A DNA stretch of 64,000 bases from JABCYV01 sp963696025. Lineage in GTDB: Bacteria; Acidobacteriota; Terriglobia; Terriglobales; Acidobacteriaceae. Positions 18,476 to 26,760 of the stretch are shown here, piece after piece. Position 1 is the stretch's first letter. Each line of letters opens with the position of its first letter. Both the position numbers and the translations under genes were made by a program. The stretch spans positions 248,001 to 312,000 of the forward strand of contig CAVOII010000004.1 of assembly GCA_963696025.1 (NCBI GenBank). The letters run 5' to 3'. The notes below the pieces were generated by a model that had not been told where the DNA came from, did no database searches, and was given only the letters and a program-made list of their open reading frames with translations.

Positions 18476-18615
18476 CCTTCCCAAGGGCACGCAGTGTTGA
18501 ATGAATGGAAGATTGCGGCGCGAGCGCTCACAAGTGTGGCATCCGGGCGAGATATTGCCGATGGGAATCGATGGCGGCGGTTTCCTGCATCGAACCATTC
18601 ATTGGAAGAGTCTTC

Positions 18616-21600
18616 ATGCGATTGAGTTTTCCTGAATTCCCTGCCGTGCTCCTCCGCTTCCGATGCAGAGTATTAGCGGCCGGCTTTGAATTACTCGCAC
18701 TGCTAACTCTGCTTAGCGGTACCTTGCCGGCACAAACAGCACCCGTCGCGGCAGCGAATTTCGTCATCGCGGGAGTCGTGAAATCCGGAAACACGCCGGT
18801 TCCGGGGGCGACCGTCACCGCCGTAAACCAATCTACAGGAGAGAAGGTAGTAGCGTGGTCGGATCTTGATGGAAGCTACGCCCTGGAGGTGTCTGCGGCG
18901 GGACACTACACGGTGAAAGCAGAGATGGCGGCATTTGCGCCCAGCACGCGCGAGGTCGACGTCAGCGATTCCACGACGCGTACGGATCTGGCGATGGTTT
19001 TGGCGTCGCGTGTTCAACAGGCTGCGCGCCCCGCCCAAAGGCAGACGGCGGCATCAGGTAGCCGTGGATTTCAGAGTCTTGCTGTGGTACAGGGCGAAGC
19101 GGCCGGGGACTCCTCTGGCAGCCGCCCGGGAGATCAAGTGGTGCCTCAGGGGATGCCCGTTCCCGGCATTGCCCCCGATGCCGCGACGGAATCAATTGCC
19201 GTGTCGGGCAATACGTCCGGCTCCGGTCTGTTCGGAATGAGCAGCGATGAAATGCAGCAAAGAATGCGCGAAGCACGCGAGCAGCAAGGAGGATTGGGCG
19301 GAGGGCAAGGTGGGAGCCCGGGTGGCGGTGGAGGCTTTGCCCTCGGGGGTGGGCCTGGAGGTGGGCCAGGTGGCGGCCCAGGCGGGGGCGGCGGCGGTGG
19401 TGGTGGTGGAGCGATGATTTTCGGCGGCGGTCGTGGCCGCTTCGACATCAACCGGCCACACGGAATGGTTTATTACACCCTGGGAGATTCGGCCTTGAAT
19501 GCAGCGCCATACTCGCTTACGGGGCGACCCTCAATAAAGCCCGGCTATCGGCAAAATCGGGTTGGGGTTTCTCTCGGAGGGCCCCTGAATATTCCCAAGA
19601 TCTACAACGGAGGAAGTAAGACATTTTTTTTCGTGAACTACAACGGGTATCGCGGCGAAAATCCCTTCGATCAGTTTTCGACCGTGCCCACTCTCCTCGA
19701 ACGCGCGGGTGATTTTTCTCAAAGCACGATTCACTCCGGACAAGGCACCTCCGCGCCCGTGCAGCTATTCGATCCCTTTAACCACCAGCCGATTGCGAAC
19801 AACAATCTCGCTAACGATCCAAATCTGAGGATCAGCCCAATTGCACAGGGACTGTTGAAGTTTATCCCCTTGCCTAATCTGCCGGGGGACATTCAGAACT
19901 TTCACTTTATTACCGCCGCGACCAGTGATAGCGACGACCTCAACATCCGCGTGATGCACGCGTTTGGCGGTACGAGCATCGGCCCGCGGCGCCGCGGCCC
20001 GCAAAACAATTTGACATTCGGCTTTCATTATCACGGGGTGAACACGAATCTCACCAATGCGTTTCCTAGCGTTGGGGGCGACACTTCGGTGCGCAGCTTC
20101 GATATTCCTGTGGGTTACATTCGCAGCATTGGTAAGCTCACCAACATCGCACGTGTCGATTACAATCGCAGCCGCACTTCGACGCGAAATCTCTACGCGT
20201 TCAACCAGAACATCGCCGGAGATCTTGGAATCGCCGGAATTTCGCAAGACCCGTTCGATTGGGGCTTGCCTAATCTCTCTTTTAGGGATTTCGCCAGTCT
20301 CACGGACACCAATCCGCAGCTGTTGCGCAATCAGACGATCACTTTTACCGACAACATGATCTGGAATCACGGTAAACACACCTGGCGGTGGGGCGGCGAT
20401 TTCCGGCGCATTCAACTTAATACCGAAGCCAGCAACGATGCACGCGGGACGTTCGTCTTCACCGGACTCAATACAGCTCAGATCGTGAACGGTCAACAGG
20501 CGCAGAACACTGGTTTCGACTTTGCTGATTTTCTGCTCGGCCTGCCTCAGCAAACCCTGTTGCAGAGAGCGGCACAGCCAGGCGATAACAACTATCACTT
20601 CCGGGGAAATTCCTGGGATCTTTATGTGCAGGATGAATGGAAGGTGCGAGGCAATCTAACCCTTAACCTCGGTCTGCGCTACGAATATGTTTCCCCGTTT
20701 ACCGAGCTGAACGATCGCATTGCCAACCTCATCCTTTCATCCACAGTGCTGGATCCAAGCTTAGGCACCCCCGCAGTGACGCCGGTTCTGCCCGGGCAAG
20801 GATATCCCGCGAGCCTGATTCATTCGGACCGCAACAATTTTGCTCCGCGCCTGGGCTTGGCCTGGAAGGCAAAGTCGAACATAGTCGTGCGCGCCGGATA
20901 TGGCATCAACTACAATACCGGCGCCTACCAGAGCATCGCTCAGGAGCTTGCTTTTCAGCCGCCGTTCTCTTTGACCCAAACCAACATTCAGTCGCTGGTT
21001 GGAAACTTGACGCTACAGAATGGATTTCCCGCGCCCGCCCAAGGCGCGATCACCAACAATTACGCTGTGGACCCGAATTACCGGCTGGGATACGTGCAAA
21101 TATGGAACCTGGACCTACAGAACGAGATCAGACCGACACTCCTGCTGAATCTCGACTACACCGGAACTAAAGGCACGGCGCTCGATATCGTTGACGATCC
21201 TAACCGCAATGCGACCGGAATTCTGATCCCTAACGTGCAGCCGTTTAACTGGGAGACTTCGCGGGGTTTTTCTGTAGCTCACGCAGGCACGGTCCGGTTG
21301 CGCAAACGTCTGCAACATGGAATTTCTATCGGCGGCACTTATACATTTTCCAAGTCTATCGACAACGCTTCGAGCATTGGCGGAGGCGCTTTTGTGGTGG
21401 CTCAAAATGCTCTCGATCTGACCGCCGAACGTGGGCTCTCTGTCTTCGACCAGCGGCATAAATTCACCGCTGACTATCTCTGGGAACTGCCCTTCGGCCA
21501 CGACCGGAGCTGGCTTACCGGCAATCGCGTCCTGGGCGCCCTGTTCGGAGACTGGAATTGGAGTGGCGACTGGACGATTGCCTCCGGATTGCCGTTCACC

Positions 21601-21996
21601 CCCCGTATTCTTGGAGACGCTTCTGAAATAAATCGGGGCACTAATGGCACTTTGCGAGCGAATGTTGTCCCCGCACAATCGATTGGCTTGCCTGATCCAT
21701 CCATCACCGAGTGGTTCAATACGGCGGCGTTCTCTACGCCCCCCGCCGGAACATTCGGTGATGCCCGCCGAAACAGCATCGAGGGCCCAGGTTCCGTTCT
21801 GTTCGATATGGCCTTTACCAAGATTGTTCCGCTGAAGGAGTCGCGAACCTTGGAAATCAGGGCCCAGATGGCGAACGTGTTCAACACGCCGCAATACAGC
21901 TCGATCGACACCAACTTGGGGTCGCAATCTTTCGGCCGCGTAGTCGCTGTCGGGGCAATGCGCACGATTCAGTTCACGGCGCGGTTCCGATTTTAG
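18616..21996 (+). CDS. Oar-like TonB-dependent receptor with Gly-rich linker
   Basis: 1126 residues from ATG 18616 (ribosome site GGAAGAG); an in-frame ATG at 18505 lacks one. Signal peptide: FELLALLTLLSGTLPAQ. CarboxypepD_reg-like domain at residues ~50-130 (FVIAGVVKSGNTPVPGATV, GSYALEVSAAGHYTVKAEM). Then comes a low-complexity region that becomes almost pure Gly/Pro at residues ~235-270 (GGGPGGGPGGGPGGG), and then a large beta-barrel with Oar-type strings: FFFVNYNGYRGENPFDQFSTVPT, NSWDLYVQDEWKVRGNLTLNLGLRYE and the final RTIQFTARFRF. It is an outer-membrane transporter or surface protein; the ligand is unknown. It ends three bases before the VWA gene, so the two form one unit. The Gly-rich linker may place the regulatory-like domain away from the plug. 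Confidence 0.9.
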   Translation: MRLSFPEFPAVLLRFRCRVLAAGFELLALLTLLSGTLPAQTAPVAAANFVIAGVVKSGNTPVPGATVTAVNQSTGEKVVAWSDLDGSYALEVSAAGHYTVKAEMAAFAPSTREVDVSDSTTRTDLAMVLASRVQQAARPAQRQTAASGSRGFQSLAVVQGEAAGDSSGSRPGDQVVPQGMPVPGIAPDAATESIAVSGNTSGSGLFGMSSDEMQQRMREAREQQGGLGGGQGGSPGGGGGFALGGGPGGGPGGGPGGGGGGGGGGAMIFGGGRGRFDINRPHGMVYYTLGDSALNAAPYSLTGRPSIKPGYRQNRVGVSLGGPLNIPKIYNGGSKTFFFVNYNGYRGENPFDQFSTVPTLLERAGDFSQSTIHSGQGTSAPVQLFDPFNHQPIANNNLANDPNLRISPIAQGLLKFIPLPNLPGDIQNFHFITAATSDSDDLNIRVMHAFGGTSIGPRRRGPQNNLTFGFHYHGVNTNLTNAFPSVGGDTSVRSFDIPVGYIRSIGKLTNIARVDYNRSRTSTRNLYAFNQNIAGDLGIAGISQDPFDWGLPNLSFRDFASLTDTNPQLLRNQTITFTDNMIWNHGKHTWRWGGDFRRIQLNTEASNDARGTFVFTGLNTAQIVNGQQAQNTGFDFADFLLGLPQQTLLQRAAQPGDNNYHFRGNSWDLYVQDEWKVRGNLTLNLGLRYEYVSPFTELNDRIANLILSSTVLDPSLGTPAVTPVLPGQGYPASLIHSDRNNFAPRLGLAWKAKSNIVVRAGYGINYNTGAYQSIAQELAFQPPFSLTQTNIQSLVGNLTLQNGFPAPAQGAITNNYAVDPNYRLGYVQIWNLDLQNEIRPTLLLNLDYTGTKGTALDIVDDPNRNATGILIPNVQPFNWETSRGFSVAHAGTVRLRKRLQHGISIGGTYTFSKSIDNASSIGGGAFVVAQNALDLTAERGLSVFDQRHKFTADYLWELPFGHDRSWLTGNRVLGALFGDWNWSGDWTIASGLPFTPRILGDASEINRGTNGTLRANVVPAQSIGLPDPSITEWFNTAAFSTPPAGTFGDARRNSIEGPGSVLFDMAFTKIVPLKESRTLEIRAQMANVFNTPQYSSIDTNLGSQSFGRVVAVGAMRTIQFTARFRF

Positions 21997-21999
21997 GAA

Positions 22000-24117
22000 A
22001 TGACGATGGCTTCTGCTTCACAGTCCGCGAAATGCACAAAGCCAACGATTGCATGGATGTTGATGGCAGGATTCCTCTGTGCAACCATGACCTCACAGGA
22101 AACGCCCAACACCTATACCTTCAAGTCCGAGACTGAGCTGGTGCTGGTAAATGTCACGGTTCGTGACAGGAACGGAAATCCGGTCAGAGACTTGAAGCGC
22201 GAGGATTTCACTCTCCTAGAGGACAACAAACCACAACAGGTGATCTCGTTCGATCTAGAGAACACGGATGCTGTGCTTCCGACTGCAGTATCGGAAGCTC
22301 CATTACTGGGAAAAGTTCTACCGAAGCGTAGTCCGAACGGTCCGTCGGGAGCCAATCAGTCCGCGGCGGCGACCGAACTGAAGGATCGGCGTTTAATTAT
22401 CTTGTTCTTCGACTTGAGCTCCATGCAGCCGGATGAAATTGACCGGGCCGTCACATCGGCACAGAACTATGTCGATAAGCAAATGGTCCCCGCTGACCTT
22501 GTGGCGGTAATCTCTCTGGGCAGTTCGCTGACCGTGAATCAGGACTTCACGTCAGACAAAACCGCAATCAAGAAGACACTGCAAACCCTCAACCAGGGGG
22601 GCGGCCAGGGATTTGAGGAAGGGTTGACGGGTACCACCGAAGGGACCCCGGACACCGGAGGATCGTTTACAGCCGATGATACGGAATACAACATCTTCAA
22701 TACTGATCGCCGGCTGGAGGCCTTACGCTCGGTGGCGGATCGGCTATCCCGTGTAGATGAGAAGAAGTCTTTGATCTATTTTTCGAGCGGCATGGACCGC
22801 ACAGGAATCGAAAACCAGTCCGAACTCCACGCCGCAATCAACGCCGCCGTGCGCGCCAACATGTCGATCTACACTATGGACATTCGCGGCTTGCAAGCTT
22901 TAGTCCCGGGAGGCGAAGCCCAAAACGCGAGCTTGCGTGGAATTGCTCCGTATTCCGGTGGGGCCACGCTGAATGCACTCAACTCCAATTTCACCACCCA
23001 GGAAACCCTGGTCACTCTCGCCGGCGATACTGGAGGCCGCGCGTTCCTCGACTCCAACGATTTCAGCAAAGTGTTCAGCGGCGTGCAGCAGGACACTTCG
23101 GTTTACTACCTGCTCGGGTATCACAGCAATAATTCCGCCCGCGACGGGCGCTTCCGCAAAATCACGGTCCGCGTTAATCGACCCGGTTTGAAGCTGGATT
23201 TCCGTCGCGGTTACTACGCGCCCGCAGACTTCCAGCATTCCACAAAAGAAGATCGCGAGCTTCAGCTCGAACAGGAATTAGCGTCCGACTTACCCAGTAC
23301 CGACCTGCCGGTCTATCTCTCGGCTGCTTACTTTCGCATCAGCGACGGGAAATTCTATGTGCCGGTGTCGCTAGTAGTTCCCGGGTCCCAAATTCCGTTC
23401 ACGCGGAGCAATGATCAGGATCGTGCCACACTCGACGTGTTGGGGGTTGTGACCAGCCCGGATAAACGGCCGATCGGTCAGATACGAGACACGGTAAAGC
23501 TGGCGCTCAATACTTCTCAATTAGTTGAGCGCAAGAACGTGCAATATGACAACGGCTTTGTTTTGCCACCGGGGAAGTATCACTTCAAGTTCGTGATCCG
23601 CGAGAATCAGACGGGTCGCCTGGGTTCGTTCGAAACTGATTTCAGCATTCCTGATCTCAAAGGGAATCCGATAAAGATGAGTTCAGTAGTGCTGGCAAGC
23701 CAAGTTCGGCCAGGACCGAAGCGCAAAAGCGACAATCCACTGGTGCGTGACGGCAGTGAGGTGATTCCCAACGTCACACATGTCTTTTCCGCCGGACAGC
23801 ACCTTTATTTCTACTACGAGGTATATGACCCCACTCGGGAGGCAGCCAATGCCGCCGCGCAATCACAGGCAAGTACAAAGCCTGGCATAAGGATACTGAC
23901 CAATGTCGCTTTCTTCAGCGGTAAGAAAAAAGCCTATGAAACCCCGGTGGTCGAGAGCGCTCAACTCAACGCGCCCGATCGGAAGGCTGCGGTCTTTCAA
24001 CTCGACGTTCCCCTTACGCAATTAAAGCCGGGTTTCTACACCTGCCAGGTGAACGTGATTGACGACGCCGCGGGCCAGTTTCTGTTTCCACGATTAACTC
24101 TGCTGGTGCGACAGTAA
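22000..24117 (+). CDS. VWFA-related acidobacterial-type secreted protein
   Basis: 705 residues; ATG 22000 and ATG 22006 are both possible starts. An N-terminal export segment (AWMLMAGFLCATMTS) precedes the pattern FKSETELVLVNVTVRDRNGNPVRDLKREDFTLLEDNKPQQVISF, split here as the conserved beta-sandwich that opens this family. The von Willebrand A domain follows at ~130-390, with RRLIILFFDLSSMQPDEIDRA as MIDAS-like start (FFDLSSM in place of the classic DxSxS) and KSLIYFSSGMD. The later part (VYYLLGYHSNNSARDGRFRKI, LDFRRGYYAP) is typical of the Acidobacteria-rich VWFA-related domain family. C-terminal ~250 residues look like beta-sandwich repeats. Probably envelope-associated and ligand- or protein-binding. 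Its position three bases after an Oar-like receptor suggests that they function together. Confidence 0.88.
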   Translation: MTMASASQSAKCTKPTIAWMLMAGFLCATMTSQETPNTYTFKSETELVLVNVTVRDRNGNPVRDLKREDFTLLEDNKPQQVISFDLENTDAVLPTAVSEAPLLGKVLPKRSPNGPSGANQSAAATELKDRRLIILFFDLSSMQPDEIDRAVTSAQNYVDKQMVPADLVAVISLGSSLTVNQDFTSDKTAIKKTLQTLNQGGGQGFEEGLTGTTEGTPDTGGSFTADDTEYNIFNTDRRLEALRSVADRLSRVDEKKSLIYFSSGMDRTGIENQSELHAAINAAVRANMSIYTMDIRGLQALVPGGEAQNASLRGIAPYSGGATLNALNSNFTTQETLVTLAGDTGGRAFLDSNDFSKVFSGVQQDTSVYYLLGYHSNNSARDGRFRKITVRVNRPGLKLDFRRGYYAPADFQHSTKEDRELQLEQELASDLPSTDLPVYLSAAYFRISDGKFYVPVSLVVPGSQIPFTRSNDQDRATLDVLGVVTSPDKRPIGQIRDTVKLALNTSQLVERKNVQYDNGFVLPPGKYHFKFVIRENQTGRLGSFETDFSIPDLKGNPIKMSSVVLASQVRPGPKRKSDNPLVRDGSEVIPNVTHVFSAGQHLYFYYEVYDPTREAANAAAQSQASTKPGIRILTNVAFFSGKKKAYETPVVESAQLNAPDRKAAVFQLDVPLTQLKPGFYTCQVNVIDDAAGQFLFPRLTLLVRQ

Positions 24118-24250
24118 GTAGCTGCCATTGCAGTAAAATTCAGTCTAATTTTCAAGCAGACATAACGATCTGCACTTGTTAGTCCGTAGAGGAAGCTGGG
24201 TTTTGAATCGGCATCATTCAAATTTTTCATTCATTCATCCAAAAAGATTA

Positions 24251-24280
24251 TTGACAGACCCTCTGGGCTTCACCTAGTAT
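24251..24280 (+). promoter_or_regulatory. Sigma-70-like promoter of the sulfite-reduction operon
   Basis: Consensus -35 TTGACA (24251-24256), 18-base spacer, -10 TAGTAT (24275-24280). The start predicted seven to eight bases downstream coincides with the ATG of the Cys-rich leader frame at 24288, so the leader would be translated from a leaderless message. The preceding ~130 bases back to the VWA gene stop show no other feature. Confidence 0.7.
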
Positions 24281-24287
24281 CACGTTG

Positions 24288-24374
24288 ATGTTGGCCTCCA
24301 ATCAGCTCTGCTGCCGGTGTTGTTCTTGTTGTTGTACGGGTGCGTTCACTGGCGCGGGGAGGCTGCTGACCTAA
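24288..24374 (+). CDS. Cysteine-rich leader peptide (28 codons) of the sulfite reductase operon attenuator
   Basis: ATG 24288, stop TAA 24372-24374. The core is LCCRCCSCCC: seven Cys codons (TGC, TGC, TGT x5) at 24309-24335, broken only by one Arg and one Ser. The frame is followed by an intrinsic terminator placed immediately before the sulfite reductase start codon. This is the layout of a regulatory leader peptide: when Cys-tRNA is scarce the ribosome stalls on the Cys run and downstream RNA folds so that transcription continues. No Shine-Dalgarno sequence precedes the ATG; the promoter at 24251-24280 predicts that the transcript begins at it. It is too short and biased to be a conventional enzyme; a metal-binding micropeptide is a less likely alternative. 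Confidence 0.8.
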   Translation: MLASNQLCCRCCSCCCTGAFTGAGRLLT

Positions 24375-24412
24375 GTATCATCTAGAAATCGGCAATTATA
24401 CCCACCGCCAGT
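24313..24412 (+). promoter_or_regulatory. Alternative RNA helices of the cysteine attenuator (segments 1-3)
   Basis: Segment 1, GCCGGTG (24313-24319, inside the Cys codons), can pair with CACTGGC (24347-24353) with one G-U. Segment 2, ACTGGCGCGGGG (24348-24359), can pair with segment 3, CCCACCGCCAGT (24401-24412): seven continuous pairs, two mismatches, three pairs. Segment 3 is also the 5' arm of the terminator. A ribosome stalled on Cys codons covers segment 1 and frees segment 2 to capture segment 3 (antiterminator). A ribosome at the stop codon 24372-24374 covers or borders segment 2, leaving 3 to form the terminator. Helices were found by eye, not by energy calculation. Confidence 0.7.
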
Positions 24413-24439
24413 AGAGGCTTACTGGCGGTGGGTTTTTTT
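24401..24439 (+). terminator. Intrinsic terminator / attenuator hairpin upstream of sulfite reductase
   Basis: A perfect 13-base-pair stem, CCCACCGCCAGTA (24401-24413) with TACTGGCGGTGGG (24420-24432), has a 6-base loop GAGGCT and is followed by seven T (24433-24439). The next base is the A of the sulfite reductase ATG at 24440. The 3' arm (GGCGGTGGG) is also the only G-rich sequence that could serve as ribosome site, so the hairpin may block both transcription and translation. Confidence 0.92.
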
Positions 24440-26140
24440 ATGTCCAACACAAGCACAGAGACGAAAGCGCAGCGCGTCGAACGGCTCAAGCGGGAAAAGA
24501 ACCCGTGGGAAGGTCTCGACGAGATACGGCGTTTTGCTCGCGACGGTTTTGGCTCCATTCCGCCGGAGTGGTTGGGCACGTACTTCCGTTGGTGGGGCGT
24601 CTACACTCAGGGCGACGGAGCCGGTGTGGTCGGTGGGAAGAACGGTGAAGGCAAGGCGCTGCCGTACTTCATGGTCCGTATCCGCATCCCAAGTGGGCTA
24701 TTGCGCTCCGAGCAACTCAAAACCATCGCCGCAGTCACAGAACACTACGCGAAAGGCACTGCGGACCTGACTGTTCGACAGAATATTCAGTTGCACTGGG
24801 TGACGATCGAAAGGTTGCCTGAGGTGCTGGATGCGCTCTGGCGTGCCGGCCTTACCACCATGGGCTCTTGCGGCGATGACACGCGCAACATCACCGGATG
24901 CCCGTTGGCCGGTGTCGACGCGGATGAGATCTGCGATGCGTCTTCGCTGGCGCTTGAAGCCAATCAATTTTTCGTGGGCAACGCCGAGTTCTACAATCTC
25001 CCGCGCAAATTCAAGATTTGCATCACCGGCTGCAAGGTGTGGTGTGCGTATCCCGAAATTAATGATGTAGGACTGACCGCGATCCGCCGTGCCGGTGACG
25101 ATTCCGAGATCGGCTACTCGCTGCGCGTGGGTGGTGGATTATCTACCGATCCGCATCTGGCCGTACGCTTGAACGCTTTTGTTCGGCGGCCTCAAGTGAT
25201 TCCGGTGCTCAAGGGAATTGCCGAGATCTTCCGGGAGAGTGACAAGCTCCGGGACAATCGCGAGCGGGCCCGTCTCAAATTCCTCTTCCTGAAACATGGT
25301 TGGACCGCGGACAGTTTTCAGCACGAACTGGAACAGCGAATTGGTTTCCGATTGGAACCAGCCGCCGAGGAGAAACCGCCCGAAGATGTCTATCGCGACC
25401 ACGTCGGAATCCATCAACAGAAACAGCCCAGTTATTGCTACGTGGGAGCTGCAGTGCTGCGCGGCCGGATTACGGCCCAGCAGATGCGAGCCGCCGCGGA
25501 TCTATCCGACCGTTTTGCCGATGGCGAACTGCGCACCACCAATATGCAGAATCTGCTCATCGTGAATGTGCCGCGCCAGAATGTGGACACGCTGGCGAGC
25601 CAATTGAACAGCGTCGGCCTCCTAGTTGCCGGCTCACCGTTCTGGCGCGGCGCGATTGCCTGCAGTGGATCTGAATTCTGCAAACTGGCGATCACAGAAA
25701 CCAAGAGTTTTTCCCGCTGGCTGGTAGAGGAGTTGGAAGAAAGACTGCCCGGATTCGAGCAGCACCTGAAGCTTCATGTTACTGGATGCCCGAATAGCTG
25801 CGGCCAGCACTGGATCGCAGACATCGGCATCGAGGGCAAGAAGATCAAAGTCGGGGACCGCATGTCGGACGCTTACTACTTTTGCGTGGGCGGCGCGGTC
25901 GGGTTGCACCAGTCAGTTGCCCGACCGATTGGTTATCGCTGCTTAGCCAGCGAAGTTCCGGACGCAATCGAGCGGTTGTTGCGCCGCTATTTGGATGAAC
26001 GTTTACCGGGAGAGAATCTGCGCCGCTTTTTTGCAAGATACAGCAATGAGGAGCTGCGGGAGTGCCTGGCAGGCGAGTTGATCGCTGCCGTGGGGAGAGA
26101 TCCATCGCCGGGGCAGGCGCCGCACGCAGTGGAGGGGTAA
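24440..26140 (+). CDS. sir: Assimilatory sulfite reductase (ferredoxin-type), siroheme/[4Fe-4S] hemoprotein
   Basis: 566 residues from ATG 24440; a GTG at 24428 lies in the terminator stem and is rejected. It has two ferredoxin-like half domains and siroheme-binding segments. The coupled cofactor ligands are CSGSEFC (Cys408, Cys414) and TGCPNSCGQ (Cys450, Cys454). The N-terminal PWEGLDEIRRFARDGFGSIPPEW and LTVRQNIQLHWV are typical of the nitrite/sulfite reductase superfamily; nitrite and sulfite reductases cannot be separated safely on motifs. Context decides: cysH follows, two siroheme-synthesis genes are coupled to it, and the leader is keyed to cysteine, so reduction of sulfite to sulfide (six electrons, cytosol, probably from ferredoxin) is the likely reaction. 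First structural gene of the operon. Confidence 0.85.
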   Translation: MSNTSTETKAQRVERLKREKNPWEGLDEIRRFARDGFGSIPPEWLGTYFRWWGVYTQGDGAGVVGGKNGEGKALPYFMVRIRIPSGLLRSEQLKTIAAVTEHYAKGTADLTVRQNIQLHWVTIERLPEVLDALWRAGLTTMGSCGDDTRNITGCPLAGVDADEICDASSLALEANQFFVGNAEFYNLPRKFKICITGCKVWCAYPEINDVGLTAIRRAGDDSEIGYSLRVGGGLSTDPHLAVRLNAFVRRPQVIPVLKGIAEIFRESDKLRDNRERARLKFLFLKHGWTADSFQHELEQRIGFRLEPAAEEKPPEDVYRDHVGIHQQKQPSYCYVGAAVLRGRITAQQMRAAADLSDRFADGELRTTNMQNLLIVNVPRQNVDTLASQLNSVGLLVAGSPFWRGAIACSGSEFCKLAITETKSFSRWLVEELEERLPGFEQHLKLHVTGCPNSCGQHWIADIGIEGKKIKVGDRMSDAYYFCVGGAVGLHQSVARPIGYRCLASEVPDAIERLLRRYLDERLPGENLRRFFARYSNEELRECLAGELIAAVGRDPSPGQAPHAVEG

Positions 26141-26142
26141 CG

Positions 26143-26760
26143 ATGAGCTTGTTTCCAATCTTTCTAAAACTCGACGATCGGCCTTGCCTGGTGGTGGGAG
26201 CGGGCACGATCGGTCAGGGAAAGATTCGTAGCTTGGTCGCGGCTGGGGCAAGAGTTCGAGTTGTAGCGCCGCAAGCCACCGCGGCGGTTGCGGAGTGGGC
26301 CCGCGCTGGAGTGATTACCTGGGAACCGCGCAGCTTTGAAGCGTCTGATCTTGACGCTGTTGTTCTGGTGATTGCGGCGACGAATTCTACCGCCGCAAAC
26401 GAAATCATCTTCCGCGAAGCGCAACGGCGGAACATCCTTTGCAACGCGGTGGACGACCCCGAGCGTTGCGATTTCTATTATCCGGCAGTGGTGCGCCGAG
26501 GAGATCTTCAAGTTGCGATCTCGACCGGCGGGCACAGTCCGGCGCTCGCCCAGCGGTTACGACGCGAACTCGAGGCGCAATTCGGCGCCGAATATGCCGG
26601 ATGGCTGGAGCAGCTGGGAAAGACAAGGCAACGCCTGTTTGCCAGCGACATGGATCCCGCAGGTCGGCGGCACCTGCTGCATGAGCTGGCGAGCCGCAAG
26701 GCGTTTGAGTCGGCAACCGGAGCGAGTGCCAGTGGCCAAGAGGAATTTCGTGACCGGTAA
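26143..26760 (+). CDS. Precorrin-2 dehydrogenase / sirohydrochlorin ferrochelatase (Met8/CysG N-terminal type)
   Basis: 205 residues from ATG 26143, with GAGGGG just upstream and two bases after the sulfite reductase stop. The Rossmann start FPIFLKLDDRPCLVVGAGTIGQGKIRSLVAAGARVRVVAP, seen in pieces, is the Met8p/SirC signature (GAGTIGQGK in place of GGGxVA). Catalytic-region strings are VLVIAATNSTAANEIIF, CNAVDDPERCDFYYPAVV and VAISTGGHSPALAQRLR. It oxidises precorrin-2 with NAD and may insert iron to give siroheme, the prosthetic group of the enzyme encoded upstream. It overlaps the methyltransferase gene by 11 bases; together they do the job of a fused CysG. Confidence 0.92.
   Translation: MSLFPIFLKLDDRPCLVVGAGTIGQGKIRSLVAAGARVRVVAPQATAAVAEWARAGVITWEPRSFEASDLDAVVLVIAATNSTAANEIIFREAQRRNILCNAVDDPERCDFYYPAVVRRGDLQVAISTGGHSPALAQRLRRELEAQFGAEYAGWLEQLGKTRQRLFASDMDPAGRRHLLHELASRKAFESATGASASGQEEFRDR

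Noticed and set aside
19285..19420. GC-rich tandem repeat or slipped-strand region as a mobile or repeat element
   Set aside because: The GGN repetition is explained by the Gly/Pro linker encoded in frame; unit length is irregular.
19146..19451. Minus-strand proline-rich frame (long Pro runs)
   Set aside because: It is the complement of the Gly-rich linker codons of the TonB receptor, not a gene.
19765..20598. Long minus-strand open frame (277 codons) inside the Oar-like receptor gene
   Set aside because: Antisense to a clearly coding gene, no ribosome site, no recognisable domain; the same applies to the antisense frames at 21115-21927, 3373-4233 and 34621-35577.
24428..24439. GTG start for sulfite reductase at 24428
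   Set aside because: It lies in the terminator stem and U-tract and adds only four residues; ATG 24440 is the first codon outside the hairpin.
24120..24440. SAM or other metabolite riboswitch upstream of the sulfur operon
   Set aside because: The terminator before a sulfur gene first suggested an S-box-like element, but the conserved riboswitch core is absent and the Cys-rich frame with alternative helices explains the region better.
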